The notes: generated by a model from the letters alone, not told the origin. DNA of 64,000 nucleotides from Rhizobium sp. SG_E_25_P2 (GCF_029892285.1 NZ_JARXVM010000015.1:80805-144804), one strand, 5' to 3'; positions 54,304 through 63,884 are shown, numbered from the stretch's first letter. Translations and numbers: made by a program.

Positions 54304-55755
54304 TCACGCCTTCCCCACTTTGCCCCAGAAACCACTCTTGCGGCCATGCGCCTTTTGCAGCCCGAGCACATAGGCGGCGTGCCCTTCGAGCCCCAGCCGA
54401 GAAACGACAGCGTCGTCCAGCCGTTTCGCCAGGACGCCCAACTGCGCCAGATGCCGAGCCCCGTGGCCATAGGCGCTCGAGCGCCCCCGATCCAGAATGT
54501 CGTCGAGAAGAGCCCTGTAGAGGATGGTGGCGGCCAGCGGATGGTCGTTTTCCAGCGTCTCGGCCACCTCGGACAGGATCTCCCAATAGGCGCCGTTCCA
54601 TTTTTTGGCCTCGCGCTCCACCAGTGCGGCGGCGAGATCCAGCCGCGGCCAGCCGGCGAGGAAATAGAGCGCCCGGTAAATCTGCTTGACCGACATGACA
54701 TGGGCGAAAGCGCGGTCGAGCGCCGCGAATTCCTCGAAATCGCCGAGTGCGGAGATATAGGCGCTGAGCGCGCCCGGATCGAGCGTCGCCTCGAACTGTT
54801 TCCAGCGCAGAGCCTGCGCCGCCTCCTTGTCGCCGAGCGCATCGAGGATGCGCGCCTCCAGTTGCGCGCGTAGGCCTGAATCCAAGTCCATGACCATGCC
54901 GCCCTCGGCGGCGTCGGCCAATCGCATCACTTTCAGGCCGCCCTTGGGCGTCTTGCGCGCCCAGACCAGCGCCTCCTCGGCGCGGCCCGCCGATAGCAAC
55001 AGTTCGGCGACAGCCAACGGCTCCTGCCGGTGTTCGGGCAGGCCTTCCTCGATGGCGATCAGCGTGTCGATGTCGCCGAGCTTCAGCGCGATCAGCTGGC
55101 GGATTTCCGAGGTCTGATGTTCGACCGGATCGTAGTCGAAGCCGCCGCGTCCGGTCTTCTTCGCCTTTTGCTTGGCGAGGGGAACGAGGACCTTGTCCCA
55201 CGCCCGGAGCACCGCCTCGGGCAGATGCGGCAGAACCGCCTGCGCCGCGTCGATCAGATAACCGTGGTGGCTGTCGATCAACGCCGCCTGCATCCGCTCG
55301 GGCAGACGCGCGGCGTCCTCGGGGCCGAGCTTTGGCGCGAGGACTCCGATCTGCTCGATCGCAAGCCCATACACCGCCTGAATGCGGCCGCCGCTGTCAT
55401 CGATCCGCTCATAGACGCTGATATGGGTTCCCGCAAAGCGCAGAAGCCGCTCGATGGCCAGCGTGGCGGAAGCGGGCGCGAGTTCGCTGGTGATTGTGTC
55501 GACGATCACCTGCAGGTCTTCGCGGAACGCCCGCTCCTTGTTCCAGTCCACATAGCTCTTGGCGCGTTCCAGCCCGTCCAGTCGCTTGTCGATCAGCTTG
55601 GCCACCGCCTCCGGTCCCTTGGCGCCGGCCAGCGCGGCCTTGACGAGCTTCTTGAACGCGGCGTCGCGCCCGCATTCGTCCAGCACCAGCGCCGCGAGTT
55701 TGTCCAGACCCAGTTCCTTGAGACTCTCGATGGTGAGTGTGGCTGCCCGCGCCAT
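54304..55755 (-). CDS. DUF6880 family protein
   Basis: A 483-residue, mainly helical protein: LTIESLKELGLDKLAALVLD at the N terminus, then a repeat-like HEAT/TPR-type region (AVAELLLSAGRAEEALVWAR, FEEFAALDRAFAHVMSVKQI). The pattern fits the family now called DUF6880, which is often found alone or next to SWIM zinc-finger genes. No function known. It converges with cysN at a shared terminator. Confidence 0.75.
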   Translation of the reverse strand: MARAATLTIESLKELGLDKLAALVLDECGRDAAFKKLVKAALAGAKGPEAVAKLIDKRLDGLERAKSYVDWNKERAFREDLQVIVDTITSELAPASATLAIERLLRFAGTHISVYERIDDSGGRIQAVYGLAIEQIGVLAPKLGPEDAARLPERMQAALIDSHHGYLIDAAQAVLPHLPEAVLRAWDKVLVPLAKQKAKKTGRGGFDYDPVEHQTSEIRQLIALKLGDIDTLIAIEEGLPEHRQEPLAVAELLLSAGRAEEALVWARKTPKGGLKVMRLADAAEGGMVMDLDSGLRAQLEARILDALGDKEAAQALRWKQFEATLDPGALSAYISALGDFEEFAALDRAFAHVMSVKQIYRALYFLAGWPRLDLAAALVEREAKKWNGAYWEILSEVAETLENDHPLAATILYRALLDDILDRGRSSAYGHGARHLAQLGVLAKRLDDAVVSRLGLEGHAAYVLGLQKAHGRKSGFWGKVGKA

Positions 55756-55900
55756 AACTGTCTCCCAGTTTTTCTCGGTTTTGCCCGAACCAGGCGGACC
55801 TTCGCAAGAGTGTTCGCCGAATTTTGATTATTTCAGAGCTCGTTAAAGTACTTCAATTTCTTGCGTGTACATTAGAATTAAGCAACCTAGGATACTGTAT

Positions 55901-57244
55901 ATGCTTCGTCAGTTTATCAATTCCAGAGACGGGAATTTCGCGCTTCTTTTCGCCATCGTCTTCGTGGCGCTTGTCGGCGCGGTCGGAGCAAGCATCGATT
56001 ATGCTCGCGCCTACAATATCCGCAGCGAGATGCAGACGGATATCGACGCCGCCGTCCTGTTCGCCGCCAGCAAGATGGAGGATTTGAGCGAAGACGAACT
56101 CAAGGCGGCGATCCTCAAATGGATCGCGGTCAACACCAGCACCCAATCGAGCGTCGACATGACCGACGAGGAGCTGAAAAACAACGAGGCCTATACCGCC
56201 TCGGCCGATCTCATCGACATCGATTATGACGCCTCCACCATCACTGCCACGGTGACGGTCGCCGTCCCCACCACCTTCATGCGCATCCTCGGCGTCGACA
56301 GCGTCAATGTGTCTGTGTCGAGTCAATCCACGGTCGGCGGCGACAGTTCCTATATCAATGTCTATATCGTGCTCGACAAATCCGCTTCGATGCTTCTTCC
56401 TTCCACCACGGCGGGCCAGACGACGATGCTGAAGAAAGCGAGCTGCGTTTTCGCCTGTCACACCGGCAACAACTATTCCATTGCGGTGGCCAACAATGTC
56501 ACGCTGCGCACCGATGTGCAGCTTGACGCCGTCGAGACGCTGCTCGACCTGATCGACGACGGCGACGCCACCGAAACCTATATCAAGGTCGGCGTCTATA
56601 CGCTCGGTAGCGCCACCACCGGATCGAGCCTGCTCACCACGAGTTACAAGACCGCCAATGGCGTGCATGTCGTCAAGGCGCCGACGCTCGATCGCGACGC
56701 CATTCGCACGCTGTTGACCTCATCGAGCGAATTGTCGTCCTCGACATCCTATGATTCCACCGATTTTCGGGCGCTTGAGGATCTCGCCACCACTGTAGGC
56801 GAGGGCGGAGATGGCACGACATCGGCCTCGCCCAAGAAGATCGTCATGCTGATCACCGACGGCGCCCAATCCAGCAAGGGCTTCATCACCGCCAGCAAAT
56901 ATTACACCTATATCACCCCGATGAACCCGTCCTGGTGCGACGCGATCAAGAACAACGATGTGACCATGAGCGTGCTCTATACGGAATATCTCTCCGAGAG
57001 CAATTCAGAGTATAACGCCACGCTGGCCAAGACCATGTCGTCGAGCGTCTATGTCTCCGTCTGGAGCGGCACGCTCGCCTCCGCCAAGGCGAGTTCGGTG
57101 CGGCGTGACTATATCGAAACGGCGCTTACAGCCTGCGCCTCGGATTCGGATTATTTCGTCGCCGCTGATTCCGCCTCCGAGATCGAAAGCGGCTTTTCCA
57201 GCCTGTTCACCACTTATGTCTCCGATGTCAGATTGAGCCAATGA
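55901..57244 (+). CDS. TadE/TadG-like protein with von Willebrand A domain
   Basis: A 447-residue protein. The N-terminal TadE-like segment has one membrane helix (GNFALLFAIVFVALVGAVGA, then SIDYARAYN). A von Willebrand A domain starts near residue 150 with the metal site VLDKSASM and the later LITDGAQSSKG. Such proteins sit outside the cell membrane and are linked to Flp/Tad pilus assembly or adhesion. ATG 55901 fits the canonical N terminus. No tad genes are in the window, so it is a stand-alone copy. Ser/Thr-rich. Confidence 0.82.
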   Translation: MLRQFINSRDGNFALLFAIVFVALVGAVGASIDYARAYNIRSEMQTDIDAAVLFAASKMEDLSEDELKAAILKWIAVNTSTQSSVDMTDEELKNNEAYTASADLIDIDYDASTITATVTVAVPTTFMRILGVDSVNVSVSSQSTVGGDSSYINVYIVLDKSASMLLPSTTAGQTTMLKKASCVFACHTGNNYSIAVANNVTLRTDVQLDAVETLLDLIDDGDATETYIKVGVYTLGSATTGSSLLTTSYKTANGVHVVKAPTLDRDAIRTLLTSSSELSSSTSYDSTDFRALEDLATTVGEGGDGTTSASPKKIVMLITDGAQSSKGFITASKYYTYITPMNPSWCDAIKNNDVTMSVLYTEYLSESNSEYNATLAKTMSSSVYVSVWSGTLASAKASSVRRDYIETALTACASDSDYFVAADSASEIESGFSSLFTTYVSDVRLSQ

Positions 57245-57423
57245 CGCCAATGCCCGGCTGCGCCCGCCATATCCGTCTGAGCGGCTGATTTTCGGCGCGT
57301 CGCCGGCCGTTTGTCGAATTATGCGCCCAGAATTGGGACTGTCCGACGTCATCTCCCGTCTTGCAGCGCCCTGCGCGCTGTGATCATCTCACATTAGGAA
57401 CATGTGACATATCGGGGGATGAC

Positions 57424-59541
57424 ATGGCGGCGCCGACAGACACGCTGTTTTCAACGCAATGGCATTTGCACAATTCCACGCCCGGGCAATTCGACCTCAA
57501 TGTGCTCTCGGTCTGGAACGCCTATACCGGCGCGGGCGTCAAGGTCATGGTGATCGATGACGGGTTCGACCATGACCACGATGATCTCACCGCCAATTTC
57601 GATACGGCGGCGGACCGCGACTATGCTGATTTGGACGACGACGCTGCGCCAGCCTCGTCCACGGACAACCATGGAACGGCGGTGATGGGCATCATCGGCG
57701 CCGCCAAAAACGGCGTCGGCGTCGTCGGCGTCGCCTATGGCGCGACCATGATCGGCGCCCGGATCAGTTATGATGTCACTGCGGACAAGTGGCGCGAGCA
57801 ATTCGTTTCGGCGCTGGGCGACGCGGTGGAGCAGGGCGTCGGCGTCATCAATATGAGCTTCGGCGGCGCCGGCGATTACGACTCATTCGATGGCGCGTCC
57901 AATGTGGCGCTCATGCATGCAGCCCTCGAAGATGCGGTGGCCAATGGCCGGGACGGTCTCGGGATTGCGCTCGTGAAGTCTGCGGGCAATGAACGATTGG
58001 ACAAGATCGACGTCAATCACAACCAGTCCGACAACGACAGCCGCCAGATCATTGTCGCCGCCGTCAATCGCGACGGAACGGTGTCGGAATATTCGAGTTA
58101 CGGCGCGCCCATTCTCGTCGCCGCCTTCGGTTCGGGTTTTGACGGCGAAGTGGTGACCACCGATCGCAGCGGCGCCGACGGCGACGACACCGACGCCGGC
58201 GCTGATGGCGACTACACCATGACCTTCAACGGCACGTCCGCCGCCGCCCCTATGGTGTCGGGCGTGGTGGCGCTGATGCAAGACGCAAATGCCGATCTCG
58301 GCTGGCGCGACATCCAGACCATTCTTGCGATCAGCGCCCGCCATGTCGGCTCCGATGTGGGCGGCAGCATCACAGGTTTCGAGCGCACCGGCTGGAGCTG
58401 GAATGGCGCGACGAACTGGAACGGCGGCGGCATGCATTATAGCCTCGATTACGGCTACGGTCTGGTCGACGCGCTGGCGGCTGTCAGACTGGCCGAGAGC
58501 TGGACCGCTCAATCCACCAGCGCCAACCAGGTCTCCACCTCGTTCGATCTGCTCGATTCCTCGATTGACCTGCCGGACGGCGATCTGGTTGGAACCACTT
58601 TGACCGCCGATGTCGCCGCCAACCTTCTGGTCGAGCGAGTGACGGTGACGGTGAGCCTCACCGCGTCCTTCGACCAGGATTTCCGCTGCTATCTCACCGG
58701 GCCGGACGGCCAGAGGCAGGAACTGATTGCCGATGCGGGCTATGGCGATGCGATCAACGGCAGCTTCACTTTCCACGCCCAGGGTTTTCGCGGGTTGTCG
58801 AGCCGGGGCGACTGGAGCGTGACGCTTGTCGATGACGGCTTCGGCGACGCGATATCGGTGTCCGATGCGGTCGTGAGCCTGTTCGGCGCTGAGGCAGGCA
58901 AGAATGACGTCTACTACTACACCAACGAATTCTCGGATTTTATCGCCAGCCATGCCAAGGCGCTGACCGACAAGGATGGCGGTGTCGATACTCTCAACGC
59001 CGCCGCCGTCTCCTCTGCCTTGACCCTCGACCTCGCCACGGGCAAAGGCCGCATCGACGGGGTGGCGGTCACCCTCAAGGGCGTCGAGAACATTTTGGGC
59101 GGCGACGGCGCCGACCGGCTGACGGGGTCGAAAGCCGCCAATGCGCTCGACGGCGCGCGCGGCGCAGACCTGCTGACCGGCGGGGCGGGCCGCGATGCGC
59201 TGGATGGCGGGGCGGGCTCCGACCGCTTCATCTTCCTGGCCAAAACCGACTCGACGGTAGGCAAGAATCGCGACGTGATTTCCGATTTCACCGGCGCCGA
59301 TCTGATCGATCTCAAGGCGATTGATGCGAGGCAAGGCTCCGGCAACGACGCCTTTCGTTTCATCAATGGCCAGGATTTTCATGATCGCGCCGGCGAACTT
59401 CATGCGGTCAGGATCGACAAGTCCGGCAAGGCCAATGACCTGACGCTGGTCGAGGGCGACATCAATGGCGACGGCAAGGCCGATTTCCAGATCGCGCTCA
59501 GCGGCCTGCTGAAGCTGACCGCGAGCGATTTCGCGCTCTGA
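57424..59541 (+). CDS. Subtilase (S8) with P domain and RTX repeats, type I secreted
   Basis: A 705-residue protease. The catalytic triad is visible: VMVIDDGFD (Asp45), DNHGTAVMG (His83) and NGTSAAAPMV (Ser272). A kexin-like P domain spans about residues 375-490 (DLPDGDLVGTTLTADVAANL). RTX-type calcium repeats follow near residue 555-605 (LGGDGADRLTGSKAANALDG, then LLTGGAGRDALDGGAGSDRF), and there is a C-terminal secretion-type end. There is no Sec signal, consistent with type I export. No exporter genes lie nearby. Confidence 0.88.
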   Translation: MAAPTDTLFSTQWHLHNSTPGQFDLNVLSVWNAYTGAGVKVMVIDDGFDHDHDDLTANFDTAADRDYADLDDDAAPASSTDNHGTAVMGIIGAAKNGVGVVGVAYGATMIGARISYDVTADKWREQFVSALGDAVEQGVGVINMSFGGAGDYDSFDGASNVALMHAALEDAVANGRDGLGIALVKSAGNERLDKIDVNHNQSDNDSRQIIVAAVNRDGTVSEYSSYGAPILVAAFGSGFDGEVVTTDRSGADGDDTDAGADGDYTMTFNGTSAAAPMVSGVVALMQDANADLGWRDIQTILAISARHVGSDVGGSITGFERTGWSWNGATNWNGGGMHYSLDYGYGLVDALAAVRLAESWTAQSTSANQVSTSFDLLDSSIDLPDGDLVGTTLTADVAANLLVERVTVTVSLTASFDQDFRCYLTGPDGQRQELIADAGYGDAINGSFTFHAQGFRGLSSRGDWSVTLVDDGFGDAISVSDAVVSLFGAEAGKNDVYYYTNEFSDFIASHAKALTDKDGGVDTLNAAAVSSALTLDLATGKGRIDGVAVTLKGVENILGGDGADRLTGSKAANALDGARGADLLTGGAGRDALDGGAGSDRFIFLAKTDSTVGKNRDVISDFTGADLIDLKAIDARQGSGNDAFRFINGQDFHDRAGELHAVRIDKSGKANDLTLVEGDINGDGKADFQIALSGLLKLTASDFAL

Positions 59542-59644
59542 ACCGGGCAGCCCCCGGCCGCCGGGGCCTTGCCTTTGCCCCGCCGCCTGCTTACACAACC
59601 GGTCCATGCGGGCGCGGCCCGCGCTGGTGAGACGGGCCCGGATC

Positions 59645-60367
59645 ATGATCGTATCGCATAAGCACAAACTGATTTTCCTGAAAGCCCGCAAGGTCGCCGG
59701 CACCTCGCTGGAAATCGCCCTGTCAAAATATTGCGACGGCGACGACATCATTACCCCGGTGTCGCGCGCCGACGAGGCGATCCGCACCCGCCACGGCTTT
59801 CAGGGCCCCTGCAATTTCAATTTCGGCTGGGCGCGTCTGTTCGTGAAGGACATGAGCGAGGAGCCGCGGCTCGGCAAATACTGGCTGCCGCTCAAATATT
59901 ACAACCACATTCCCGCCAGCCTCGCCCGCCGCCGGCTGGGCGCCAAGATCTGGAACGACTACACCAAGCTCTCGGTGGTCAGAAACCCTTGGGACCGCGC
60001 CGTGTCGATGTTCTTCTGGAAGAGCAACAAGAAGACCGACAATCCCGACATTTCAGGCTTCACCGATTTCCTGATCGAGAAGAAAGCCTATATCGCCTCC
60101 AACTATCGCAACTATATGATCGGCGACCGCGACGTGGTGGATGTCTATATCCGCTATGAGCATTTCGAAGACGACATGCGCCGCCTCGAGGCCGAAAAAC
60201 CCGGCCTTTCAGGCCTCTGGGACACGATGACCGAAATCCACGCCAAGGGCTCCACCCGCAACCGCGCGCTGACCACCCAGGACATCTTTGCCGCCCACCC
60301 CAAGGCCGACGCCCTGATCCGCGAGATCAACGGCTGGGAAATCGAGAAGTTTGGCTACAGTCTGTAA
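59645..60367 (+). CDS. Sulfotransferase family protein
   Basis: A 240-residue protein of the sulfotransferase-2 type. The 5'-PAPS loop is in FLKARKVAGTSLE and the 3'-phosphate site in VVRNPWDRAVSMFFW. It would transfer sulfate from PAPS to a glycan or lipid. The cysDN genes supply APS, but no cysC is seen here, so PAPS must come from elsewhere. ATG 59645 is the likely start. Single-gene unit. Confidence 0.82.
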   Translation: MIVSHKHKLIFLKARKVAGTSLEIALSKYCDGDDIITPVSRADEAIRTRHGFQGPCNFNFGWARLFVKDMSEEPRLGKYWLPLKYYNHIPASLARRRLGAKIWNDYTKLSVVRNPWDRAVSMFFWKSNKKTDNPDISGFTDFLIEKKAYIASNYRNYMIGDRDVVDVYIRYEHFEDDMRRLEAEKPGLSGLWDTMTEIHAKGSTRNRALTTQDIFAAHPKADALIREINGWEIEKFGYSL

Positions 60368-60471
60368 GGGGAGGGGCGCTTTGCGCCAAAAACGAATGTG
60401 TCCAGAGACACGTTCGCACAGAGCGTCTGTCAGCAGAGCCAAGTTGATCGGGACGGACAGAACCCGTTGAT

Positions 60472-61167
60472 TCAGACCGCGACCCCCACCAGCGCGCCAA
60501 TGCCCGCCGTCAGCGCCATCGCGAATGCGCCCCAGAATGTGACGCGCGCGGTGGCCTTCAGCACATGCGCGCCCCCGGCCTTCGCGCCGATTGCGCCAAG
60601 CAGGGCGAGAAACAACAAGGATGCGATCGAGACTGCGTAGATCAATATCTCGGCGGGTGAAAGCACGACCATAAGCAGAGGCATGGCGGCTCCGATTGCG
60701 AAAGTGGCGGCCGAAGTCAATGCCGCTTCGATCGGGCGGGCAGCCATATGGTCGACGATGCCGAGTTCGTCGCGGGAATGCGCGTCAAGGGCGTCGTTGG
60801 CGGTCAATTGCCCTGCAACCTGTCCCGCCAGATCGCGGGTGAGGCCGCGCTTGATGTAAATCTGCGTCAGTTCTTCAAGCTCGGCCTCTGGAAGCGTCTC
60901 AAGCTCCATCCGCTCACGCGCCAGATCCGCCTGCTCGGTGTCGGCCTGGGAGCTCACCGACACATATTCGCCGGCGGCCATGGACATGGCGCCGGCCACA
61001 AGACCGGCGACGCCTGCGACCAGGATTTGCTGGGTGTTCGCCGACGCCGTGGCCACGCCCATGATCAGGCTAGCCGTCGACACGATGCCGTCATTCGCGC
61101 CGAGAACGGCTGCCCGGAGCCAGCCGATGCGCGATACGAGATGATTTTCCGTGTGCGGACGGCTCAT
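60472..61167 (-). CDS. VIT1/CCC1-family transporter
   Basis: A 231-residue membrane protein with five helices. It opens RIGWLRAAVLGANDGIVSTA, the VIT signature, with GLVAGAMSMAAGEYVSVSSQ in the second helix. A charged cytosolic segment (ADLARERMELETLPEAELEE) follows and would bind metal. It moves Fe2+ or Mn2+ across the membrane. The ATG overlaps the OsmC stop (ATGA). Confidence 0.9.
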   Translation of the reverse strand: MSRPHTENHLVSRIGWLRAAVLGANDGIVSTASLIMGVATASANTQQILVAGVAGLVAGAMSMAAGEYVSVSSQADTEQADLARERMELETLPEAELEELTQIYIKRGLTRDLAGQVAGQLTANDALDAHSRDELGIVDHMAARPIEAALTSAATFAIGAAMPLLMVVLSPAEILIYAVSIASLLFLALLGAIGAKAGGAHVLKATARVTFWGAFAMALTAGIGALVGVAV

Positions 61168-61568
61168 GACTTTCGCCTGATCACGCCATCGAGGCGCGCT
61201 GCCGCTGCGACAGTGTTCGAGATCGTGCCATATTTCCGGACATTCTTGTGCAGCAGTTCCAGCCGCTGGTCGCTTTCGACGGTGTCGATGACGAGTTCAT
61301 AGTCGACAGAAACAATCTTGGGAGGCGCGTCCTGCCGGATCGCATGAAGACTGACCTCTACGCCTGAAAAACTGAAGTCCAGCATGGGAGCCACGCGCTC
61401 GATGCCCTTGATCATGCAGGCGGCGATCGCCGCCAGCAGCAACTCGGCGGGATTAAAGGCGTCGGGAGACCCCGCGAGCCCCGTGTCCAACCTGACTTCC
61501 GCCATCTTGGCATTGGCCACACTGGCCTCTCCATCGATCCTGCGGGCCGCAATCCGGTATTCCAGCAT
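61164..61568 (-). CDS. OsmC-family protein with one Cys
   Basis: A 134-residue protein with the OsmC fold pattern (AFNPAELLLAAIAACMIKGI). It has one cysteine, Cys51; the second, which forms the peroxidase pair in OsmC and Ohr, is replaced in the HKNVRKYGTISNTV segment. It is therefore unlikely to reduce peroxides by the usual mechanism. It is upstream of, and overlapped with, the VIT gene. An FNR-type box lies about 70 bases upstream. Confidence 0.8.
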   Translation of the reverse strand: MLEYRIAARRIDGEASVANAKMAEVRLDTGLAGSPDAFNPAELLLAAIAACMIKGIERVAPMLDFSFSGVEVSLHAIRQDAPPKIVSVDYELVIDTVESDQRLELLHKNVRKYGTISNTVAAAARLDGVIRRKS

Positions 61569-61640
61569 ATTGGTTTTCCGTTTGATGAGAGTGACAGATG
61601 GCCTGTGGCCAATACCCTACCACGCGCCGCAGGGACCTGC

Positions 61641-61654
61641 TTGACCTCAATCAA
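61641..61654 (-). promoter_or_regulatory. FNR/FixK-like box upstream of osmC-VIT
   Basis: TTGACCTCAATCAA matches TTGAT-N4-ATCAA with one mismatch. Its centre is about 79 bases from the OsmC ATG, a spacing that suits class II activation with a leader of about 40 bases. Predicted from pattern and position only. Confidence 0.55.
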
Positions 61655-61737
61655 GACAGGCCAGGATGTTGCTCGATCGAGACGCCGCTTGCGCGCTCTG
61701 TGGATCCGACGAAATTGCTGCTGTGCAACGGCGATGC

Positions 61738-61762
61738 GGAACGTTCTTGCTGTGCTGCTGTT
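61738..61762 (+). promoter_or_regulatory. Candidate EcfG (general stress) promoter
   Basis: GGAAC at 61738-61742 is followed after 17 bases by GTT at 61760-61762, the spacing of alphaproteobacterial EcfG promoters (GGAAC-N16/17-GTT). The small open frame at 61791 begins 28 bases later. Short degenerate pattern, so it could be chance. Confidence 0.4.
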
Positions 61763-61790
61763 GCAATCGCGGAGTCCGAAAGGAAATTTC

Positions 61791-62066
61791 ATGAGACGTT
61801 ACACGATATCGACGTCTGTATCCGCTATGGGGCCAACCGGATTTCGACCCCGGCCAATTGCTATGAGTTTGATCGGACAGGGGGACACGTCGCGTTCTCT
61901 GTCATCCGCGCAGTTCGTTGTGGGTCTGATGTTTGGCCCGCTGATAGCTTGGACTTCCGTCACTTCCTCCTATGTCGAAGGCTTCTCAAACCGCCATCGA
62001 CAACGGGGCATGTCGGAAAGTCGGAAACCGGTGGTTTTCCTGCTCTCCAATCGCAATTCTTTTTGA
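61791..62066 (+). CDS. Possible small protein, 91 residues
   Basis: ATG 61791 has AAAGGAAATTTC directly upstream. The product has a short N-terminal basic part (MRRYTISTSVSAM), a weakly hydrophobic middle (SSAQFVVGLMFGPLIAWTSV) and a basic tail. No family recognised. Codon use is less biased than in the flanking genes, so it may be young or not real. The rest of this 627-base region shows the two promoter-like sites and nothing else I can name. Confidence 0.3.
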   Translation: MRRYTISTSVSAMGPTGFRPRPIAMSLIGQGDTSRSLSSAQFVVGLMFGPLIAWTSVTSSYVEGFSNRHRQRGMSESRKPVVFLLSNRNSF

Positions 62067-62195
62067 TGATGAATCATGCAACGATTGTTGTCTGAACGTG
62101 TTACGTTCGTCTCGTCGAGCTAGCCCGCCCGGGTTTTTCGGCTCGCTGCCGAGTTATGACTTGCTCCGTGAGTCTTCGGCCCTTGAGGGCCTGTT

Positions 62196-63248
62196 GTGTC
62201 TAATCCGCCAATTGTTCATTTCGAAGCGGCGAGCACGCTTGCGGTCGTGGTCTCCTCCAACGAGCCTCTCCTCTTCCTGTCTGACGACTTGAGAATCATT
62301 GCGGCGAGCGCATCCTTTTGCCGCGCGTTCGACATTGACCCCGCCTCCGTCCCGCGTCGACAACTCGGCGAACTTGGACAGGGGGAATGGGCGATGCCGA
62401 AGCTTGCGTCGCTGTTGAAGGCGACGGCATCGGGCAGCGCCAATATAGACGCCTATGAACTTGACCTGATCCGACCGAACCAGACGCCTCGGCAACTGGT
62501 GGTGCACGCGCGAAAGCTCGATGACGGCGACGTCGATCACATCCGATTGCTTCTCGCCATAACCGACGTCACGACGCTTCGCGCCGAGGCGCGACTGAAA
62601 GATGATCTGATCCGCGACAAGGCCATCCTGCTGCAGGAGGTCCAGCACAGGGTCGCCAACAGTCTGCAGATCATAGCCAGCGTCCTGATGCAGAGCGCGC
62701 GGCGGGTTCAGTCGGAGGAGGCGCGCGGCCATCTTCAGGACGCGCGGCAGAGGATCATTTCCATCGCCACCCTTCAGCGTCAGCTCTCCACATCGCCGGG
62801 CGGCAGCGTTGAACTTCGAACTTATTTCAACCAGCTTTGCCAGAGTCTCGGCGCGTCAATGATTGCCGAGCCGAGCCGGCTGGCGATTCATGTCAGGGTC
62901 GACAACAGCATCGTCGCGGCGGATGTATCCGTGAGCCTGGGCCTCATCCTGACCGAACTCGTCATCAACGCCCTCAAGCACGCCTTCCCGGACGAGCGTT
63001 CCGGCAAGATCATGATTGATTACAGGTCGTCCGGCCGGGACTGGGCGCTGTCCATTGCCGACGACGGGATCGGCATGCCCGTCGGCCACAGCGTTCCGAA
63101 GGCGGGATTGGGGACAGGTATCGTCGAGGCGCTGGTCAAGAATCTCGATGGGCGGATTCAGGTGACTGACGCTGGTCCGGGAACGATGGTCACCATCAGT
63201 CATCGCGAAACGGCTGATCTCGATGCCGATTTGTCCAAAGCGGTGTAG
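62196..63248 (+). CDS. HisKA_2-type sensor histidine kinase
   Basis: A 350-residue kinase. A PAS domain covers about residues 20-130. The phospho-acceptor motif is EVQHRVANSLQIIASVLMQS (His near residue 152), typical of HisKA_2/HWE-like kinases. The ATPase domain has the N box LILTELVINALKHAF and the G box ADDGIGMP and GLGTGIV. It lacks membrane helices, so it is a cytosolic sensor. A GTG start at 62196 is likely. It lies 59 bases before a single-domain response regulator, its probable partner. Confidence 0.88.
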   Translation: MSNPPIVHFEAASTLAVVVSSNEPLLFLSDDLRIIAASASFCRAFDIDPASVPRRQLGELGQGEWAMPKLASLLKATASGSANIDAYELDLIRPNQTPRQLVVHARKLDDGDVDHIRLLLAITDVTTLRAEARLKDDLIRDKAILLQEVQHRVANSLQIIASVLMQSARRVQSEEARGHLQDARQRIISIATLQRQLSTSPGGSVELRTYFNQLCQSLGASMIAEPSRLAIHVRVDNSIVAADVSVSLGLILTELVINALKHAFPDERSGKIMIDYRSSGRDWALSIADDGIGMPVGHSVPKAGLGTGIVEALVKNLDGRIQVTDAGPGTMVTISHRETADLDADLSKAV

Positions 63249-63307
63249 GAACAAAATCAGGCCAATAGACTTACATCTGAGCCTCACCCTTAAACACCGA
63301 GTGAAAC

Positions 63308-63730
63308 ATGAAGAACGGCAAACCGGTGGTCCTGGTCGTAGAGGACAGCCCGATGATCAGAATGGGCGCCGTCGATCTTGTGCTGTCGGCAGGCTACGAA
63401 GCGCTGGAAGCTGGCGATACCGACGAAGCAATCCGCATCCTGGAGTCGCGGAACGATATCGACCTGGTGTTCACCGATGTTCAGATGCCCGGGACAATGG
63501 ACGGTGTCAAACTCTCCCACTACATCCGCAATCGTTGGCCGCCGATCAAACTCATAGTCGCGTCCGGCGCAGCCATTCTTGAAGAGAGCAGCCTTCCGTT
63601 CGGGAGCAGGTTTTTCATGAAACCCTATGATGATCACACCATAATCGATGCGATGGCGCTGTTGCTGTCGAGCGATGACTCGCAAGCGAGTCTAACGATG
63701 CCTCGGTCAACGGACGTCAGCGACGTCTGA
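63308..63730 (+). CDS. Single-domain response regulator
   Basis: A 140-residue receiver domain with acidic pocket VVEDSP (Glu12, Asp13), phospho-acceptor in LVFTDVQMPG (Asp57), a switch Ala/Ser in IVASGAA and Lys in FFMKPYDD. There is no output domain, so it signals by protein contact, as in HWE/HisKA_2 systems. It directly follows the kinase. Confidence 0.88.
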   Translation: MKNGKPVVLVVEDSPMIRMGAVDLVLSAGYEALEAGDTDEAIRILESRNDIDLVFTDVQMPGTMDGVKLSHYIRNRWPPIKLIVASGAAILEESSLPFGSRFFMKPYDDHTIIDAMALLLSSDDSQASLTMPRSTDVSDV

Positions 63731-63884
63731 AAGAAAGACCTGCGGCGTTCGGCCAATATCGAACATGGCCGGAAGAGAGTGGTCCGGCTGCTTTCGTCCC
63801 AGGCATTCTCGACGAGGCGACACCACTTCTGGCCACGTTCACATGCGCAGGCCGTTAGGCCGACATCCCCCCCAACAACGAAAA

